Both the position numbers and the translations under genes were made by a program. A stretch of 64,000 bases of DNA from Cyclobacteriaceae bacterium (GTDB lineage: Bacteria > Bacteroidota > Bacteroidia > Cytophagales > Cyclobacteriaceae): positions 1 through 64,000 of the forward strand of contig JALONI010000004.1 in the NCBI GenBank assembly GCA_025455015.1, in the 5' to 3' direction. Shown here piece after piece: positions 31,060 to 41,511 of the stretch. Under the pieces are notes generated by a model that was given only the letters and a program-made list of their open reading frames with translations, was not told the DNA's origin and made no database searches. How positions within the stretch are numbered: position 1 is the first letter of the stretch; each line of letters begins with the position of its first letter.

Positions 31060-32172
31060 TCAAAACGCCTGCCCGTGTGTTTTTTTCATCAGAAAATGGG
31101 CCACCGGTTTGACGTGTCTCGCCAATTGCACAGCCATGTTGCTCGTCCACTCGCGGCCAAACAAGTTTTGAATCTGTCGGCCCGCCCACAGCCGCTTTTT
31201 GAACAGGGCGTTCCACCGGGCGGCATAGTCGGCCTCCAATTGGGCGCGCCCGTAGCCAGGATTGACGCAGAAACGATGCACATACTCGCTCACTACGTTG
31301 GCCGAATGAATGGCCATGGCCATGCCGTTGCCACACAGCGGGGTGATCATGCCGGCCGCATCGCCTGTCATCAACACATGGTTGTACACAGGCTCCTTTG
31401 TTTCAAAAGTAATCTCGTTGATCACCTCGGGTTTGTCAAACAGAAACTCAGACTCCGCAAAAATGCGCTTTAGAAAGGGATTGCGATGAAGTACGGCTTT
31501 TTCCATTTCCGGAATGTGTCCGTATCGTTTCACATTGTCGCGATGGGTGAGATAGCAGAGGTTTGTCTTGCCTTCTTCAATGCGGCTGATGCCGCAGTAC
31601 CCATCGTTGAAATTGTGCAGCGCAATCACATCGGCTGGATGGTCTGTGCGGATGTGGTACTTGACACCCACATACGGTGAGCGCTTCTTGATGAAGGAAC
31701 GCCCCAGCGACACATCCAGGCGCGAGCGTTTACCAAAACTGCCCAACACCACATCGGCCCGAACGGTTTTGCCCGCGGTCTGTATGTCAAATCCATCGCC
31801 TTCGAACGAAAGCGCGGTTACCTCGGTATTGTCTGACACGGTGGCACCCTGCGCGCGTGCCTTTTCCACCAGAAATGAATCAAGCGAATAACGACTGATG
31901 CCAAAGCCCCCCAGGTCCAGCGGTATTTCGGCCAACGCCCCGTTTACCGAGGTAAGCTGAAAGCGCGTAAACCGGGGCGGTGAAAATTTTTCGGGGAAAG
32001 CATCCAACGATTGGAGGTAAGGGATGACCTCGTTGGAAATGTACTCGCCACAGACGCGGTGAAACGGGTAGTGCTTGCGTTCAAATACGGTGCATGGCAC
32101 CCCGCGTTTAGCCAGGTCAATGGCCGCCACCAAGCCGGCCAAGCCTCCCCCCACAATGGCAACGTGTTTCAT
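31060..32172 (-). CDS. FAD-dependent oxidoreductase, geranylgeranyl-reductase family
   Basis: MKHVAIVGGGLAGLVAAIDLAKRGVPCTVFERK; MTGDAAGMITPLCGNGMAMAIHSA. Confidence 0.9.
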   Translation of the reverse strand: MKHVAIVGGGLAGLVAAIDLAKRGVPCTVFERKHYPFHRVCGEYISNEVIPYLQSLDAFPEKFSPPRFTRFQLTSVNGALAEIPLDLGGFGISRYSLDSFLVEKARAQGATVSDNTEVTALSFEGDGFDIQTAGKTVRADVVLGSFGKRSRLDVSLGRSFIKKRSPYVGVKYHIRTDHPADVIALHNFNDGYCGISRIEEGKTNLCYLTHRDNVKRYGHIPEMEKAVLHRNPFLKRIFAESEFLFDKPEVINEITFETKEPVYNHVLMTGDAAGMITPLCGNGMAMAIHSANVVSEYVHRFCVNPGYGRAQLEADYAARWNALFKKRLWAGRQIQNLFGREWTSNMAVQLARHVKPVAHFLMKKTHGQAF

Positions 32173-32222
32173 CTCTGCGAGAACAAGCAATAGACCGCGA
32201 AGTTACACGGAAACAGAAAAAA

Positions 32223-32747
32223 CTACGTGACCAACCGGTCAATTTGCGGTTGGTGATGACGCACATGTTCGCCAAAAAAAGTCACCGTTTGCAAAATGTT
32301 GAGGCGACCGGCAAAGGGATGTTTAAAGATTTTTTTGCGCACGTCTTGTTCGGAAAACTCGTCCAGGAGCTTTTTGAGCTCGCCCCGCTGGTGCGCCCAT
32401 GCTTCGCGGGCTTGCTCCAGCGAGGCGAACGCTGGAGTGGAGGCCACCACGGCTTTGGGGGCGCGGTAACGGAAGCCGATGCGTTGCGAAACCTTTAGCA
32501 GGAAGAATTTGAATTCCTCCCAGGGGCCTGTGTTGCCCAAGGTGGCGATGCCCTGTTTTTTCTTGCGGATGTATTGGATGGACAACCGTTCAGCCGTGAC
32601 CAGGTGCGCAACCACCTCCAGGGCCGACCAGCTTTGGGGCGTGGGTTTGGCCGTCAGCTTGGTTGGCTCAACGGCAGCTAGGTGTGCCATGAGCTGTACC
32701 CGCGCGTTTTCTAAATTATTCAAAAGATTCGATGCTTTTTCAACCAT
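32223..32747 (-). CDS. DinB-like family protein
   Basis: 174 aa; KPTPQSWSALEVVAHLVTAERLSIQYI; FFGEHVRHHQPQIDRL. Confidence 0.75.
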   Translation of the reverse strand: MVEKASNLLNNLENARVQLMAHLAAVEPTKLTAKPTPQSWSALEVVAHLVTAERLSIQYIRKKKQGIATLGNTGPWEEFKFFLLKVSQRIGFRYRAPKAVVASTPAFASLEQAREAWAHQRGELKKLLDEFSEQDVRKKIFKHPFAGRLNILQTVTFFGEHVRHHQPQIDRLVT

Positions 32748-32856
32748 TTGTCAAAGGACAGAAATTTTTGGGGCAACCAAAAAAGGGATGGGGTATTGGT
32801 GCGACAAATTGATTTTTCTACATTTATACCCTAACCTCACCTAACATTTATCAAAT

Positions 32857-33144
32857 ATGCAAAACACTGTTGGACAGCAACCCCCCAAAACTTGGTTGGT
32901 TGAGTCAATTTTAGTCACCATCTTCTGTTGCCTGCCATTGGGCATCGTGGGAATTGTCAATGCCTCGGGCGTGGAGTCAAAATTTCGTGCAGGTGATGTT
33001 GATGGAGCTAAGCGGGCTTCCGAACAAGCGGGCAAATGGACAAAAATCGGGTTCTTTGTTGGGATAGGCGCCTATGCTCTCTACATACTTTTCTTTGTGG
33101 TGCTGGGCGTTGGTGCCGGCATGATGGGTGGTGGCTTCGAGTAA
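32857..33144 (+). CDS. CD225/dispanin family small membrane protein
   Basis: 95 aa; WLVESILVTIFCCLPLGIVGIVNASGVESKFRAGDVDGAKRASEQAGKWTKIGF. Confidence 0.88.
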   Translation: MQNTVGQQPPKTWLVESILVTIFCCLPLGIVGIVNASGVESKFRAGDVDGAKRASEQAGKWTKIGFFVGIGAYALYILFFVVLGVGAGMMGGGFE

Positions 33145-33517
33145 CCGCAACGTAGCAGTTTTATTGGTGGCTTTTTGTGTGTTGGCAGGATTGGGTTTTG
33201 TTTTTAGAAGACTTGATCCTGCGCAACACCCATTTCCAGCCTGTCCTTTTTTAAAAGTAACAGGCTATAAATGCCCCGGTTGCGGCTCACAAAGAGCAAT
33301 TCACCAGTTACTCAATGGCAACTTGAAGCAAGCATTTTTGCTCAATCCACTTCTTGTCATGGCCATCCCGTACATACTTGTCGGATGGATATTTGACTAC
33401 TCCAAATTGAACCAGCAGTGGTTGCGTGTCAGAAGTGCGCTTTATGGACTTCCAGCCATTCGATTGATTTTTGTGGCAATCATAGGCTTTTGGATAGGCA
33501 GAAATATTATGCTATAA
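33128..33517 (+). CDS. DUF2752 domain-containing membrane protein
   Basis: 129 aa; CPFLKVTGYKCPGCGSQRAIHQLLNGNLKQAFLLNPLLV. Confidence 0.88.
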   Translation: MVASSNRNVAVLLVAFCVLAGLGFVFRRLDPAQHPFPACPFLKVTGYKCPGCGSQRAIHQLLNGNLKQAFLLNPLLVMAIPYILVGWIFDYSKLNQQWLRVRSALYGLPAIRLIFVAIIGFWIGRNIML

Positions 33518-34400
33518 ACTTCAACCTTCCGGTAGCCACCGCCACCTTTGCAGGCAAGAAGCCAATCCACTCCCCGTCTGCCTCCACGCCTGCCTCGGTG
33601 GGGCTGGTCAGCACAATCTCGCGGCACGCGGCATAGCGCACCTGTGGATGCCGCAGCATCTTCCCGGCCTTCAGTTGCCCTTGCAGCCGCACAAAATCCC
33701 AAGCGGTGGCCTCCCCCACTAAAAAAATTTCCAGTTGCCCGTCATCAAGTTTTGCCCCGGGGGCAATCGTGAGTTGGTTGCCAAACGATTTGCCGTTGGC
33801 CAGTGCCAGCACGCGGGCATTTCCGGCAAACTGAAACGCATCTGCCCGGGCATACAGCGGCAGCGGGGCAAACGAAAAGAAACTTTCCAGGATGGACACA
33901 AAATAGTTTATGCGCGCCCCGAGCCACCGCGGTTTTCGCGCGATGCGCCTGAGTACGTCCGGCCCCATGCCCACGCTGCATACGTTGATGAAAAACCGCT
34001 TCCGCGTTTCGCCCGTGCCATCGCGGTATTCGATCACCCCCACGTCTACCGGGCGCGTAGATTGCCGCTGGAGAAGATCGGCATACCGGGGCCCGTTCAG
34101 CGTGGCTCCCAGCGTGCGCGCAAAGTCATTGCCCGACCCCAGCGGAATGACGCCCAGCGTGGGCCGCGGCCCCGCAGCCGCCAGGGTGCCGTTCACGACC
34201 TCGTTCAGTGTGCCATCGCCACCGGCCGCCAGCAAGAACTGGCAGGCAGGAGCATGCTGCCGGGCCAAGGCGTGGGCATGGCCGGCATGGGTTGTTTCCA
34301 GCGTGGTGACGTGGTGGGCCCCTAGTGCCGGAAGTATCTCCTGGTAATACCGGGTTTTGGTGCGACTGGCACCGTTCACAATGACGGTGATTTTTGCCAA
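33507..34400 (-). CDS. Diacylglycerol kinase family lipid kinase
   Basis: 297 aa; AAGGDGTLNEVVNGT, LGVIPLGSGNDFARTLG. Confidence 0.93.
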   Translation of the reverse strand: MAKITVIVNGASRTKTRYYQEILPALGAHHVTTLETTHAGHAHALARQHAPACQFLLAAGGDGTLNEVVNGTLAAAGPRPTLGVIPLGSGNDFARTLGATLNGPRYADLLQRQSTRPVDVGVIEYRDGTGETRKRFFINVCSVGMGPDVLRRIARKPRWLGARINYFVSILESFFSFAPLPLYARADAFQFAGNARVLALANGKSFGNQLTIAPGAKLDDGQLEIFLVGEATAWDFVRLQGQLKAGKMLRHPQVRYAACREIVLTSPTEAGVEADGEWIGFLPAKVAVATGRLKFIA

Positions 34401-34404
34401 TGCG

Positions 34405-35514
34405 CTACTGGCAACTTTTTTTAATCACCGACCGTGCTTCCTGGGAGCCCAACTCCTCGGCATGCTTTAAATCCAAACAGCCGTCATAGTTGTTGTTCAT
34501 GGCCAATTTAACCATGCCGCGCAGGTAGTACGTTTCCGGATCGCCCGGGTAGAGCTCTATGGAGGTGGTGTAGTCCTCAAGAGCACCTTTGTAGTCTTCT
34601 TTTTCTGTTTTACTCAAGGCGCGGTTGTCATAGTAGGCCGAGTTGTCGGCATCGAGTTCCATGGCTTTGGTATAGTCGGCAATGGCTCCGTCATAATCTT
34701 GCAGCGTATGTTTTAGAATGCCGCGCAGGTTATAGGTTTCGGCTTGTTGTCCGTCCAGTTCGATGGCTTTGTTGTAGTCGGCCAGCGCGCCTTTGAAGTC
34801 TTCTTTGGCGCTTTTGGCCAGTGCCCGGTTTTCATATTTCACCGGGTCTTTGGCATCGAGCTTGATGGCCTGGTCATAGTCGGCAATGGCGGCCTCGAAG
34901 TTGCTGGTGTTGTAGCGGGCCACGCCCCGGTAGTTATACAGGTTCGCATCGTCCTTATCCAGTTCAATGGCTTTGGTGTAATCGTCAATGGCGCTCACGT
35001 ACTCACCCAACTCGGCTTTGACCGAGCCTCGATTAAAGTATTTGTCCGCATCCACCGGGCCCAGCTCCAGGGCTTTGGAAAAGTCGAAATAAGCCCCTTC
35101 CAAATCTTCCACATTGTATTTGGCCAGGCCCCGGTTGGTGTAGGCATCGGTAAACTTAGGATGGAAGCGAATGGCCTTGTCCAGGTCTTGAATGGCGCCA
35201 TCGTCATCGCCCAGGCTCAGCTTGGCTTCTGCCCGATCATTGTAGGCTTCCGCCTGGGTGGAGTCGATCTCCAACGCAAAGTTGTAATCACCAATGGCCC
35301 CGTAAAAATCGTTGAGGGCGGCACACGTGCGCCCGCGCCAAAGGAAAGCCTGCTTATTTTTTGGATTGGCCTCCAGTAATTTGGTCAAGTCGCGTTTGGC
35401 CCCGGCAAAGTCCCGGCCTTCAACCTTTTTTTTGGCTGCGTCCAAGGCAGCGTCTGATTGACCGGAGGCGGCAAACCCGGCTATCACCCACAGAAAACAA
35501 AATACTGATCGCAT
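34405..35514 (-). CDS. Secreted tetratricopeptide repeat protein
   Basis: 369 aa; about nine tandem ~34-aa TPRs (e.g. AIDDYTKAIELDKDDANLYNYRGVARYNTSNFEA). Confidence 0.92.
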   Translation of the reverse strand: MRSVFCFLWVIAGFAASGQSDAALDAAKKKVEGRDFAGAKRDLTKLLEANPKNKQAFLWRGRTCAALNDFYGAIGDYNFALEIDSTQAEAYNDRAEAKLSLGDDDGAIQDLDKAIRFHPKFTDAYTNRGLAKYNVEDLEGAYFDFSKALELGPVDADKYFNRGSVKAELGEYVSAIDDYTKAIELDKDDANLYNYRGVARYNTSNFEAAIADYDQAIKLDAKDPVKYENRALAKSAKEDFKGALADYNKAIELDGQQAETYNLRGILKHTLQDYDGAIADYTKAMELDADNSAYYDNRALSKTEKEDYKGALEDYTTSIELYPGDPETYYLRGMVKLAMNNNYDGCLDLKHAEELGSQEARSVIKKSCQ

Positions 35515-35721
35515 GCGGGAAAGTTACAAAAAACCTATCGTTACCGGCACACCCGCCACCGCTCACGGCCCGGCACGCAGCGCGGGTCATGCGGTTTCTT
35601 GTTGGCAGCAGCCCTCCGTGGCCGCCCCGCAGGTACTGTGCACCTTGCGGGTGGCCCGCGGGTCTCTGTTTTCTGTGGGGGTGCCACCAGAAATCGCCAT
35701 CTTTGTACTCAAATTTTTCAC

Positions 35722-36807
35722 ATGCAAAAGTGGTTTTGGGCAGTACTGTGGTTAGGGGGTGAAGTAACCTGGGCGCAAGAAAAGGCGCTCGACATGAAAA
35801 TGGATTTTGAGGCATACGATCCGCCCTCTTCGCTGGTGGTGCCCGAGCACCGGATAAAGAAAGCCAAGTTTCCGTTTATTGACATTCACAACCACCAGTT
35901 CGACATGAGCCAGTCGCGCCTCAAAGAGGTGGTGGCGCGCATGGATGAGCTGAACATGGCCGTGATGATTAACCTGAGCGGTCGCGGCCGGGGCAGTGCC
36001 GACCATCTGCAAAAGGGCTATGAAAATATTCAGGCTACGTATCCTACGCGCTTTATCAATTTCACCAATGTGGATTTCAATGACATCGACCATCCCGAAT
36101 GGGCAAACCGGACGGTGCGCCAACTGGAAGAAGATGTGAAGACGCGAGGGGCCAAAGGATTAAAAATATACAAGAGCCTGGGCCTGCACAATAAAGACAG
36201 TCAGGGCAGGCGCATTTCCATCAACGACCCGCGCATTGATGCCGTGTGGGCCAAGTGTGGCGAACTCGGTATCCCGGTGCTGATCCACTCGGCAGACCCG
36301 AAACAGTTTTGGCAGCCGATTGACGACCAGAACGAACGCTGGCTGGAGCTCAAACTTCACCCGGGCAGGCGGTATGATGAGCGGTTCGCCTCGTGGGAAA
36401 CGATCATTGCCGAGCAGCACGATGTGTTTCGCAAGCACCCGAAAACCAAATTTATCAATGCACACTTGGGTTGGTTGGGCAGCGATTTGCAAAAGCTTTC
36501 GCAACGGATGGACGCCTACCCTAACATGTACACCGAAATTGGCGCGGTGATAGCCGAGCTGGGGCGGCAGCCGCGGGCGGCCAAGGCATTCTTGACAAAA
36601 TACCAGGATCGCGTGCTGTTTGGCAAAGACAGTTGGGTGCCCGAAGAGTACGAGACCTACTTCCGCGTGTTGGAAACGGAAGACGAATATTTCCCCTACC
36701 ACAAGCGATACCACGCCTTTTGGCGAATGTACGGCCTGGGGTTACCGGATTCGATCTTGAAGAAGATTTACGCGGACAACGCCAAGCGCCTGCTCAACCT
36801 GCGGTAG
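35722..36807 (+). CDS. Amidohydrolase family protein (secreted)
   Basis: Start at MQKWFWAVLWLGG; FPFIDIHNHQFD, VLIHSADP, FINAHLGWLG, VLFGKDSW. Confidence 0.85.
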   Translation: MQKWFWAVLWLGGEVTWAQEKALDMKMDFEAYDPPSSLVVPEHRIKKAKFPFIDIHNHQFDMSQSRLKEVVARMDELNMAVMINLSGRGRGSADHLQKGYENIQATYPTRFINFTNVDFNDIDHPEWANRTVRQLEEDVKTRGAKGLKIYKSLGLHNKDSQGRRISINDPRIDAVWAKCGELGIPVLIHSADPKQFWQPIDDQNERWLELKLHPGRRYDERFASWETIIAEQHDVFRKHPKTKFINAHLGWLGSDLQKLSQRMDAYPNMYTEIGAVIAELGRQPRAAKAFLTKYQDRVLFGKDSWVPEEYETYFRVLETEDEYFPYHKRYHAFWRMYGLGLPDSILKKIYADNAKRLLNLR

Positions 36808-37437
36808 TTAACTGAACAAACTATTCAGTTCCAGCTCGATCTTGTTCACGATGGTCGAAAAGTCCTCCACGCGCTCCACAAAATCCATATTGTTCACATC
36901 CACCACCAGCAAGCGGCCATGGCGGTAGCTGGCAATCCATTTTTCGTAGTGTTCGTTTAGGTTTTTCAGGTACTCCAGTTTGATGTTGTATTCGAAATCG
37001 CGGTTGCGCCTGGCAATTTGGTGCACCAGTTTAGGAATGTCGGCCTTCAGGTAGATCAGCAGATCGGGCGGTTCCACAAATTGGATCATGCTGTTGAAGA
37101 TGTCCAGGTAGCTCTGGTAGTCGCGGTGGGAGATATGGCCGCTGGCGTGCAAATTGGCGGCAAAGATGTGGGCGTCCTCGTAAATGGTGCGGTCCTGTAC
37201 GATGGTTTTTGGGCTTTGGCGGATTTGGTTGACCTGGTTGAAGCGACTGTTGAGAAAGTAAATCTGCAAGTGAAAAGCCCATCGCGTCATGTCGCTGTAG
37301 AAGTCGCGCAAGTAGGGGTTGTGGTCTACCGATTCAAGCAGCGGTGTCCAGTGGTAATGCCTGGCCAGCTTTTCGGCCAAGGTGGTTTTGCCGGAGCCGA
37401 TGTTGCCCGAGATGGCAATGTGCTTGATGTTTTTCAC
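36808..37437 (-). CDS. Deoxynucleoside kinase
   Basis: 209 aa; IAISGNIGSGKTTLAEKLA; TIVQDRTIYEDAHIFA. Confidence 0.92.
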   Translation of the reverse strand: MKNIKHIAISGNIGSGKTTLAEKLARHYHWTPLLESVDHNPYLRDFYSDMTRWAFHLQIYFLNSRFNQVNQIRQSPKTIVQDRTIYEDAHIFAANLHASGHISHRDYQSYLDIFNSMIQFVEPPDLLIYLKADIPKLVHQIARRNRDFEYNIKLEYLKNLNEHYEKWIASYRHGRLLVVDVNNMDFVERVEDFSTIVNKIELELNSLFS

Positions 37438-37484
37438 GCATCAAAATTCACAAAAAATAAGCACGCGAGGCGGTCTCGCGCCTT

Positions 37485-37961
37485 TTATTTCATGGGCATT
37501 TTTTCAGGGATCAGAATGGCGTTAGGAAACGCCCGTTTCAAGCGCTGAAAATCTTTTTGTGCATCCAGGGAAGTATAGTAGGCTCCTACCGTCACGCGAA
37601 ATTTAGGTTGCTGATACATCAGGTTGCTACCGAGGTCGGGCGCATACTCCGTCAGTTTTTTTCGGGCGTTCAACGCTTCTTCACGTTTGGCACCGGAGTA
37701 TATTTGAATGGTCACCCCATCCACGTACCTGCGGGTAAGGTTGAAGCGATTGATGCTGTCCAACACGCTGTTTACCTTGCCGGTGACGTGGTGTGTGGGC
37801 TTCACGGCCGTGGGTTCTGCTTTCACGGTTTGGTGAAGGGTCTCATCCACGGGCGACACGCGCGGCCGCAGCGGGGCCAGGTCTTCGTAATGGTTACGCT
37901 GCGCCAAGGCACTTCCGCCCCAGCTCATCAAAAACACAAGACCGAACCCCAGCTTTTTCAT
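37485..37961 (-). CDS. SPOR domain-containing protein
   Basis: Signal peptide from MKKLGFG; C-term FRVTVGAYYTSLDAQKDFQRLKRAFPNAILI. Confidence 0.75.
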   Translation of the reverse strand: MKKLGFGLVFLMSWGGSALAQRNHYEDLAPLRPRVSPVDETLHQTVKAEPTAVKPTHHVTGKVNSVLDSINRFNLTRRYVDGVTIQIYSGAKREEALNARKKLTEYAPDLGSNLMYQQPKFRVTVGAYYTSLDAQKDFQRLKRAFPNAILIPEKMPMK

Positions 37962-37965
37962 GCGG

Positions 37966-40900
37966 TTATTCAATGACAATGCAACGGCCTTCGCGGATAT
38001 CGTCTTCTACCTTTTTGTATTTCACGTCTTTGAGTACGCGGCCATCCGTATATTGTACGGATACCTTGTCGTTTCGGTTGGCAATCTTTTCCGATTTGGT
38101 GGGCATCACGCGCTCTTGCGGAGGGCGCTGTGGTGCCTGGGGCTGCCCGCCTCCGCCCGACAACAACGAGCGCGACTCTTCCTTTTGTTCGTTTAGTTTC
38201 ACACGCGCCCGTTGCGTACGTGCCTCCTGTACTTGCCCGGGATTTTCGGCCAATATTTCAGCCTTCATCAAAAAGGAAACCGATTCTTCGTTCACCCGCG
38301 CAATAAATCGTTTGAAAGCCTCAAATCCCTCGAACTTGTAAATCAACAGCGGATCTTTCTGTTCATACACCGCATTTTGAACCGACTGCTTCAAGTCATC
38401 CATGTCGCGCAGGTGTTCCTTCCACTGCTGGTCAATGATCGCCAGGGTGATGATTTTCTCCATCGACCGGATCAGCTCTTGGTTGTGGGTTTGTACACAA
38501 CGTTTCAAGTCTGCCGCAATGCCTATTTGGCGGGTGCCATCCGTAAACGGAACCAAAATATTTTCCACCGTGGCTCCCCGTGTTTTGAATATCTCCTGGA
38601 TGACGGGAAACGCCTTATCGGCAATGGCTTTGTTTTTCCGGTCGTAGTGGGCCAATGCCTGCTCGTATAGTTTGTCGGTCAGTTTTTCTGCATTGAGTTT
38701 GGCGAAGTCGTCTTCGCTGATGTCAAAGTCAAAGCCGAGGGTGCTTAGCGCACTGAGTTTGATCGATTCGTACGATTCGCCCGCCTTGGCGCTCGCCATC
38801 AAATCGGCACACGTGTCTTGCAACATCGTGAGGATGTCCAACTGCAACCGCTCGCCAAAGAGCGCATTTCGCCTGCGCTTGTAGATCACCTCGCGCTGCG
38901 AGTTCATCACGTTGTCATACTCCAGCAGACGTTTGCGTATGCCAAAGTTGTTTTCTTCCACTTTTTTCTGGGCGCGTTCGATGGAACTGGTCACCATGGA
39001 ATGCGAAATCACCTCGCCCTCTTTGAGGCCCAACCGATCCATGATGCGCGCAATGCGTTCCGGCATAAACAGGCGCATCAGGTTGTCTTCGAGCGACACG
39101 TAAAACTGGGAAGAGCCCGGATCGCCCTGGCGGCCGGCCCGGCCGCGCAACTGACGGTCCACCCTGCGCGACTCATGGCGTTCCGTGCCGATGATGGCCA
39201 AGCCACCGGCCGTGCGCGATTCGGGTGTGAGCTTGATGTCCGTGCCACGGCCGGCCATGTTGGTGGCAATGGTCACCGTGCCGGGCTTGCCTGCCTCGGC
39301 TACAATTTCGGCTTCGCGCTGGTGCTGTTTGGCGTTGAGCACGTTGTGTTTGATCTTTTTCAACTGCAACATGCGGCTCAGCAATTCGGAGATCTCCACC
39401 GAAGTGGTACCCACCAGCACGGGGCGACCCGCGGCCGTCAGTTTTACGATTTCGTCCACTACGGCATTGAACTTTTCGCGCATGGTTTTGAACACCAGGT
39501 CGTCTTGGTCTTTGCGCGTGGTGGGCTTGTTGGTGGGGATGACCACCACATCCAGTTTGTAGATGTCCCAAAATTCGCCTGCTTCCGTCTCCGCGGTACC
39601 TGTCATGCCCGCCAGCTTGTGGTACATGCGGAAGTAGTTTTGAAGCGTGATGGTGGCGTAGGTTTGCGTGGCATCTTCCACCTTCACGTTTTCTTTCGCT
39701 TCAATGGCCTGATGCAAGCCATCGGAGTATCTGCGGCCGTCCAGCACACGTCCTGTCTGTTCATCTACGATCTTTACTTTTCCATCCACAATGATGTACT
39801 CGGTGTCGCGTTCAAATAGCGCATACGCCTTGAGGAGTTGGTTGACGGAGTGGATGCGTTGCGCTTTGACGGTGTAGTCGCGGATGAGGGCCTCTTTTTT
39901 GTGCAGGCGTTCGTCATCGGCAATGGCCCGGTCATTCTCGATCTTGTTCAACTCCACGCTCATCTCCGGCAAAATGAAAAAGCGCGGGTCTTCGCCATCA
40001 CCGGTAATCAGGTCGATGCCTTTTTCGGTCAGTTCTACGCTGTTGTCTTTTTCGTCAATGACAAAATACAGCGGTTCATCGGCTTTGGGCAGTTCTTTTT
40101 TGTTGTCGGCCAGGTGATAGTTCTCGGTCTTTTGCAGTATCTGTTTCATGCCCGCTTCGCTGAGCAGTTTGATCAGCGGCTTGTATTTGGGCATGCCGCG
40201 GTGGGCGCGGAAGAGTGATAGGCCTCCTTCTTTTTCGCTGCCTTCGGCAATCAGTTTTTTGGCTTCGTTCAGGTATTGGTTGATGAGTTTTTTTTGTGCT
40301 TCTACCACCTTGCTGATGCGGGGCTTCAGGTCGTAAAATTCGTGTTGGTCGCCCCGGGGCACCGGGCCGGAGATGATCAGCGGTGTGCGGGCCTCATCAA
40401 TGAGTACGCTGTCCACTTCGTCCACCATGGCGAAGTGGTGGCCACGTTGCACCAGTTCGATGGGATCGCTGGCCATGTTGTCGCGCAGGTAGTCAAAGCC
40501 AAACTCATTGTTGGTGCCGTAGGTGATGTCTGCCCGATAGGCATTTCTGCGCGCTTGCGAGTTGGGTTCGTGTTTGTCAATGCAATCTACGGTGATGCCG
40601 TGGAATTGGAACAACGGCCCCATCCATTCGCTGTCGCGCCTGGCCAGGTAGTCGTTTACCGTTACCAGGTGCACGCCCCGCTTGGCCAGGGCATTGAGGA
40701 ATGAGGGGAACGTGGCCACGAGTGTCTTGCCCTCACCGGTGGCCATTTCAGCGATTTTGCCTTCGTGCAGGGCAATGCCCCCGATGATTTGCACCTCGTA
40801 GTGCACCATGTCCCACTTGATCTTGTTGCCGGCCGCCATCCATTCGTTTTTCCAGAGGGCCTTATCGCCCTGGATGACAATGTTTTCGTAGCGCGAGGCC

Positions 40901-41316
40901 AGTTCGCGGTCCAGGTCGGTGGCGGTCACCTCCAGGGTGTCGTTTTCTTTGAACCTGCGCGCGGTTTCGCGCACGATGGCAAAGGCCGCGGGCAGCACTT
41001 CGATCAGTACTTTTTCAAGGTCTTTGTTGCGTTGGGCTTCGAGTTTGTCGATTTGGCCAAATACTTCCTCTTTTTCGTGAATATCGAGGTTTTCTTCGGT
41101 TTGGATGCGCTGGCGCAGGGCGGCTATTTGATCATCGATGGGTTTGAGGTGGTCATCAATGATTTGCTGGACTTCCCGGGTTTTGGCGCGCAGTTGGTCG
41201 TGGGAGAGCGAGGTCAGTTTTTCGCCTTCGCGTTTGGTTTGCTCCACCAGCGGCATCATGCGCTTGATGTCTTTTTCGGATTTCGTGCCAAAAATCTTGG
41301 CGATTAGTTTTAGCAT
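37966..41316 (-). CDS. secA: Preprotein translocase subunit SecA
   Basis: 1116 aa; MATGEGKTLVATFPSFLNAL, GRGTDIKL, GRAGRQGDPGSSQFYVSLEDNLMRLF. Confidence 0.98.
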   Translation of the reverse strand: MLKLIAKIFGTKSEKDIKRMMPLVEQTKREGEKLTSLSHDQLRAKTREVQQIIDDHLKPIDDQIAALRQRIQTEENLDIHEKEEVFGQIDKLEAQRNKDLEKVLIEVLPAAFAIVRETARRFKENDTLEVTATDLDRELASRYENIVIQGDKALWKNEWMAAGNKIKWDMVHYEVQIIGGIALHEGKIAEMATGEGKTLVATFPSFLNALAKRGVHLVTVNDYLARRDSEWMGPLFQFHGITVDCIDKHEPNSQARRNAYRADITYGTNNEFGFDYLRDNMASDPIELVQRGHHFAMVDEVDSVLIDEARTPLIISGPVPRGDQHEFYDLKPRISKVVEAQKKLINQYLNEAKKLIAEGSEKEGGLSLFRAHRGMPKYKPLIKLLSEAGMKQILQKTENYHLADNKKELPKADEPLYFVIDEKDNSVELTEKGIDLITGDGEDPRFFILPEMSVELNKIENDRAIADDERLHKKEALIRDYTVKAQRIHSVNQLLKAYALFERDTEYIIVDGKVKIVDEQTGRVLDGRRYSDGLHQAIEAKENVKVEDATQTYATITLQNYFRMYHKLAGMTGTAETEAGEFWDIYKLDVVVIPTNKPTTRKDQDDLVFKTMREKFNAVVDEIVKLTAAGRPVLVGTTSVEISELLSRMLQLKKIKHNVLNAKQHQREAEIVAEAGKPGTVTIATNMAGRGTDIKLTPESRTAGGLAIIGTERHESRRVDRQLRGRAGRQGDPGSSQFYVSLEDNLMRLFMPERIARIMDRLGLKEGEVISHSMVTSSIERAQKKVEENNFGIRKRLLEYDNVMNSQREVIYKRRRNALFGERLQLDILTMLQDTCADLMASAKAGESYESIKLSALSTLGFDFDISEDDFAKLNAEKLTDKLYEQALAHYDRKNKAIADKAFPVIQEIFKTRGATVENILVPFTDGTRQIGIAADLKRCVQTHNQELIRSMEKIITLAIIDQQWKEHLRDMDDLKQSVQNAVYEQKDPLLIYKFEGFEAFKRFIARVNEESVSFLMKAEILAENPGQVQEARTQRARVKLNEQKEESRSLLSGGGGQPQAPQRPPQERVMPTKSEKIANRNDKVSVQYTDGRVLKDVKYKKVEDDIREGRCIVIE

Positions 41317-41511
41317 ACGCTACGTGTCTGTCAAAAATGGAGCTGGATTGGCCCAGCCTGAATAAAAAGGGCTTAAAGATAAGCAGTTTGGGGGTGCAAT
41401 AATAGTTCCAAAAGGAGAGAAGAAGCCGTTTTGGCAGGGGAGGAAACGGTTTTCACCGAGTACGGATTTCCCAGGGTATTTGACGTCTCAAAGTTTGTGG
41501 ATCGGAGTCAA

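Noticed and set aside
30887-31336. 149-aa ORF overlapping the FAD oxidoreductase 3' end (possible gene remnant)
   Set aside because: Most of it overlaps the FAD gene in another frame; the unique tail is not recognisable as a known family.
34405-35514. ~102-bp periodic repeats considered as CRISPR-like or tandem DNA repeats
   Set aside because: Period and divergence are explained by 34-aa TPR units in a coding frame.
35520-35721. N-terminal extension of the 35599..36807 amidohydrolase ORF
   Set aside because: The extension encodes no leader; ATG 35722 gives a normal signal peptide.
38818-39819. 333-aa ORF antisense to secA
   Set aside because: Shadow ORF with no recognisable domain.
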